DNA of 64,000 nucleotides, taken from assembly GCA_949752735.1 (NCBI GenBank), contig OX457047.1:36095824-36159823 (forward strand). The letters run 5' to 3'. The DNA comes from Lumbricus terrestris (taxonomy: Eukaryota; Annelida; Clitellata; Crassiclitellata; Lumbricidae). This document shows positions 63,812 through 64,000 of the stretch, in pieces. The stretch's first letter is position 1. Each line of letters begins with the position of its first letter. A program made the position numbers and the translations under genes. Under the pieces are notes generated by a model, which worked only from the letters and a program-made list of their open reading frames with translations, was not told the origin of the DNA and did not search any database.

Positions 63812-64000
63812 ATAGATAGACAAAATTTTCATACACCTGGTAACAGGGTTTGGAATACAGATCTCAAGATCAATTCACCTACAGGAAATAGATTCATTAT
63901 CGTGAGTGAAAATTTATTTAAAAAATTATAAAATCTCTCTTACAGTACAAGCTGTTCAGAGACACCATTAGCATGACAACTCCGTGGAAAATGTAAGATT
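63661..64000. other. TA dinucleotide run (63766-63808) and unassigned flank
   Basis: About 22 TA units, then unique-looking sequence to the window end. No exon recognised. Confidence 0.7.

Overview
This is animal nuclear DNA, most likely from a marine invertebrate with an intron-rich, transposon-rich genome; I cannot place the species. The evidence is GT-AG spliced exons of an animal gene family (ADAP, an ArfGAP with two PH domains), L2/CR1-like and RTE-like LINEs, several tRNA-derived SINE families, many short DNA transposons with intact target-site duplications, and very long microsatellites. No bacterial-style gene, operon, rRNA or CRISPR array is present. Most long open frames here are translated simple repeats.

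Layout. 1-5.1 kb is a run of simple repeats (TACA, CTGT, a 21-bp minisatellite, GGT, a polypyrimidine tract) ending in a GC/CpG-rich, promoter-like stretch at 4.6-5.06 kb. 5.1-25.7 kb is gene-poor. It holds DNA transposons, a 2.2-kb pentanucleotide array (10.77-12.94 kb), a Harbinger-like element, one coiled-coil exon on the minus strand (15.33-15.51 kb), a decayed L2-like LINE (18.4-20.06 kb) and a multi-layer nest of hAT elements (20.2-22.05 kb). This compartment is full of the palindromic word AGGCCTA.

25.77-39.94 kb (plus strand) is the main gene, an ADAP1/centaurin-alpha homologue. I resolve eight coding exons with matching phases, giving 376 aa against 374 in human ADAP1. Its introns carry MULE-like, hAT, piggyBac-like and SINE insertions and a minisatellite that abuts exon 4. 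A mariner-like element with long terminal inverted repeats sits after exon 8. An alternative last exon may lie at 41.76 kb, and a probable 3' UTR runs to about 44.3 kb.

44.58-46.93 kb is a hAT element into which a second copy of the same 1.17-kb element inserted in the opposite orientation, making a near-perfect palindrome. 50.4-53.76 kb is an apparently intact RTE/BovB-like LINE with a 1060-codon endonuclease/reverse transcriptase frame. 57.9-60.8 kb (minus strand) holds four phase-compatible exons of a protein I do not recognise. 61.7-64 kb is dominated by LINE debris and a tandemly amplified 140-bp repeat whose relative lies at 15.98 kb.

The most unusual signals are: a hairpin plus T-tract module (GATGAC, T-run, GTCATC) shared by at least eight non-autonomous DNA elements with different termini; the sharp compartmentation of AGGCCTA at the ADAP start; the self-nested palindrome; the Harbinger-like element with a duplicated right end; and the unrecognised minus-strand gene.
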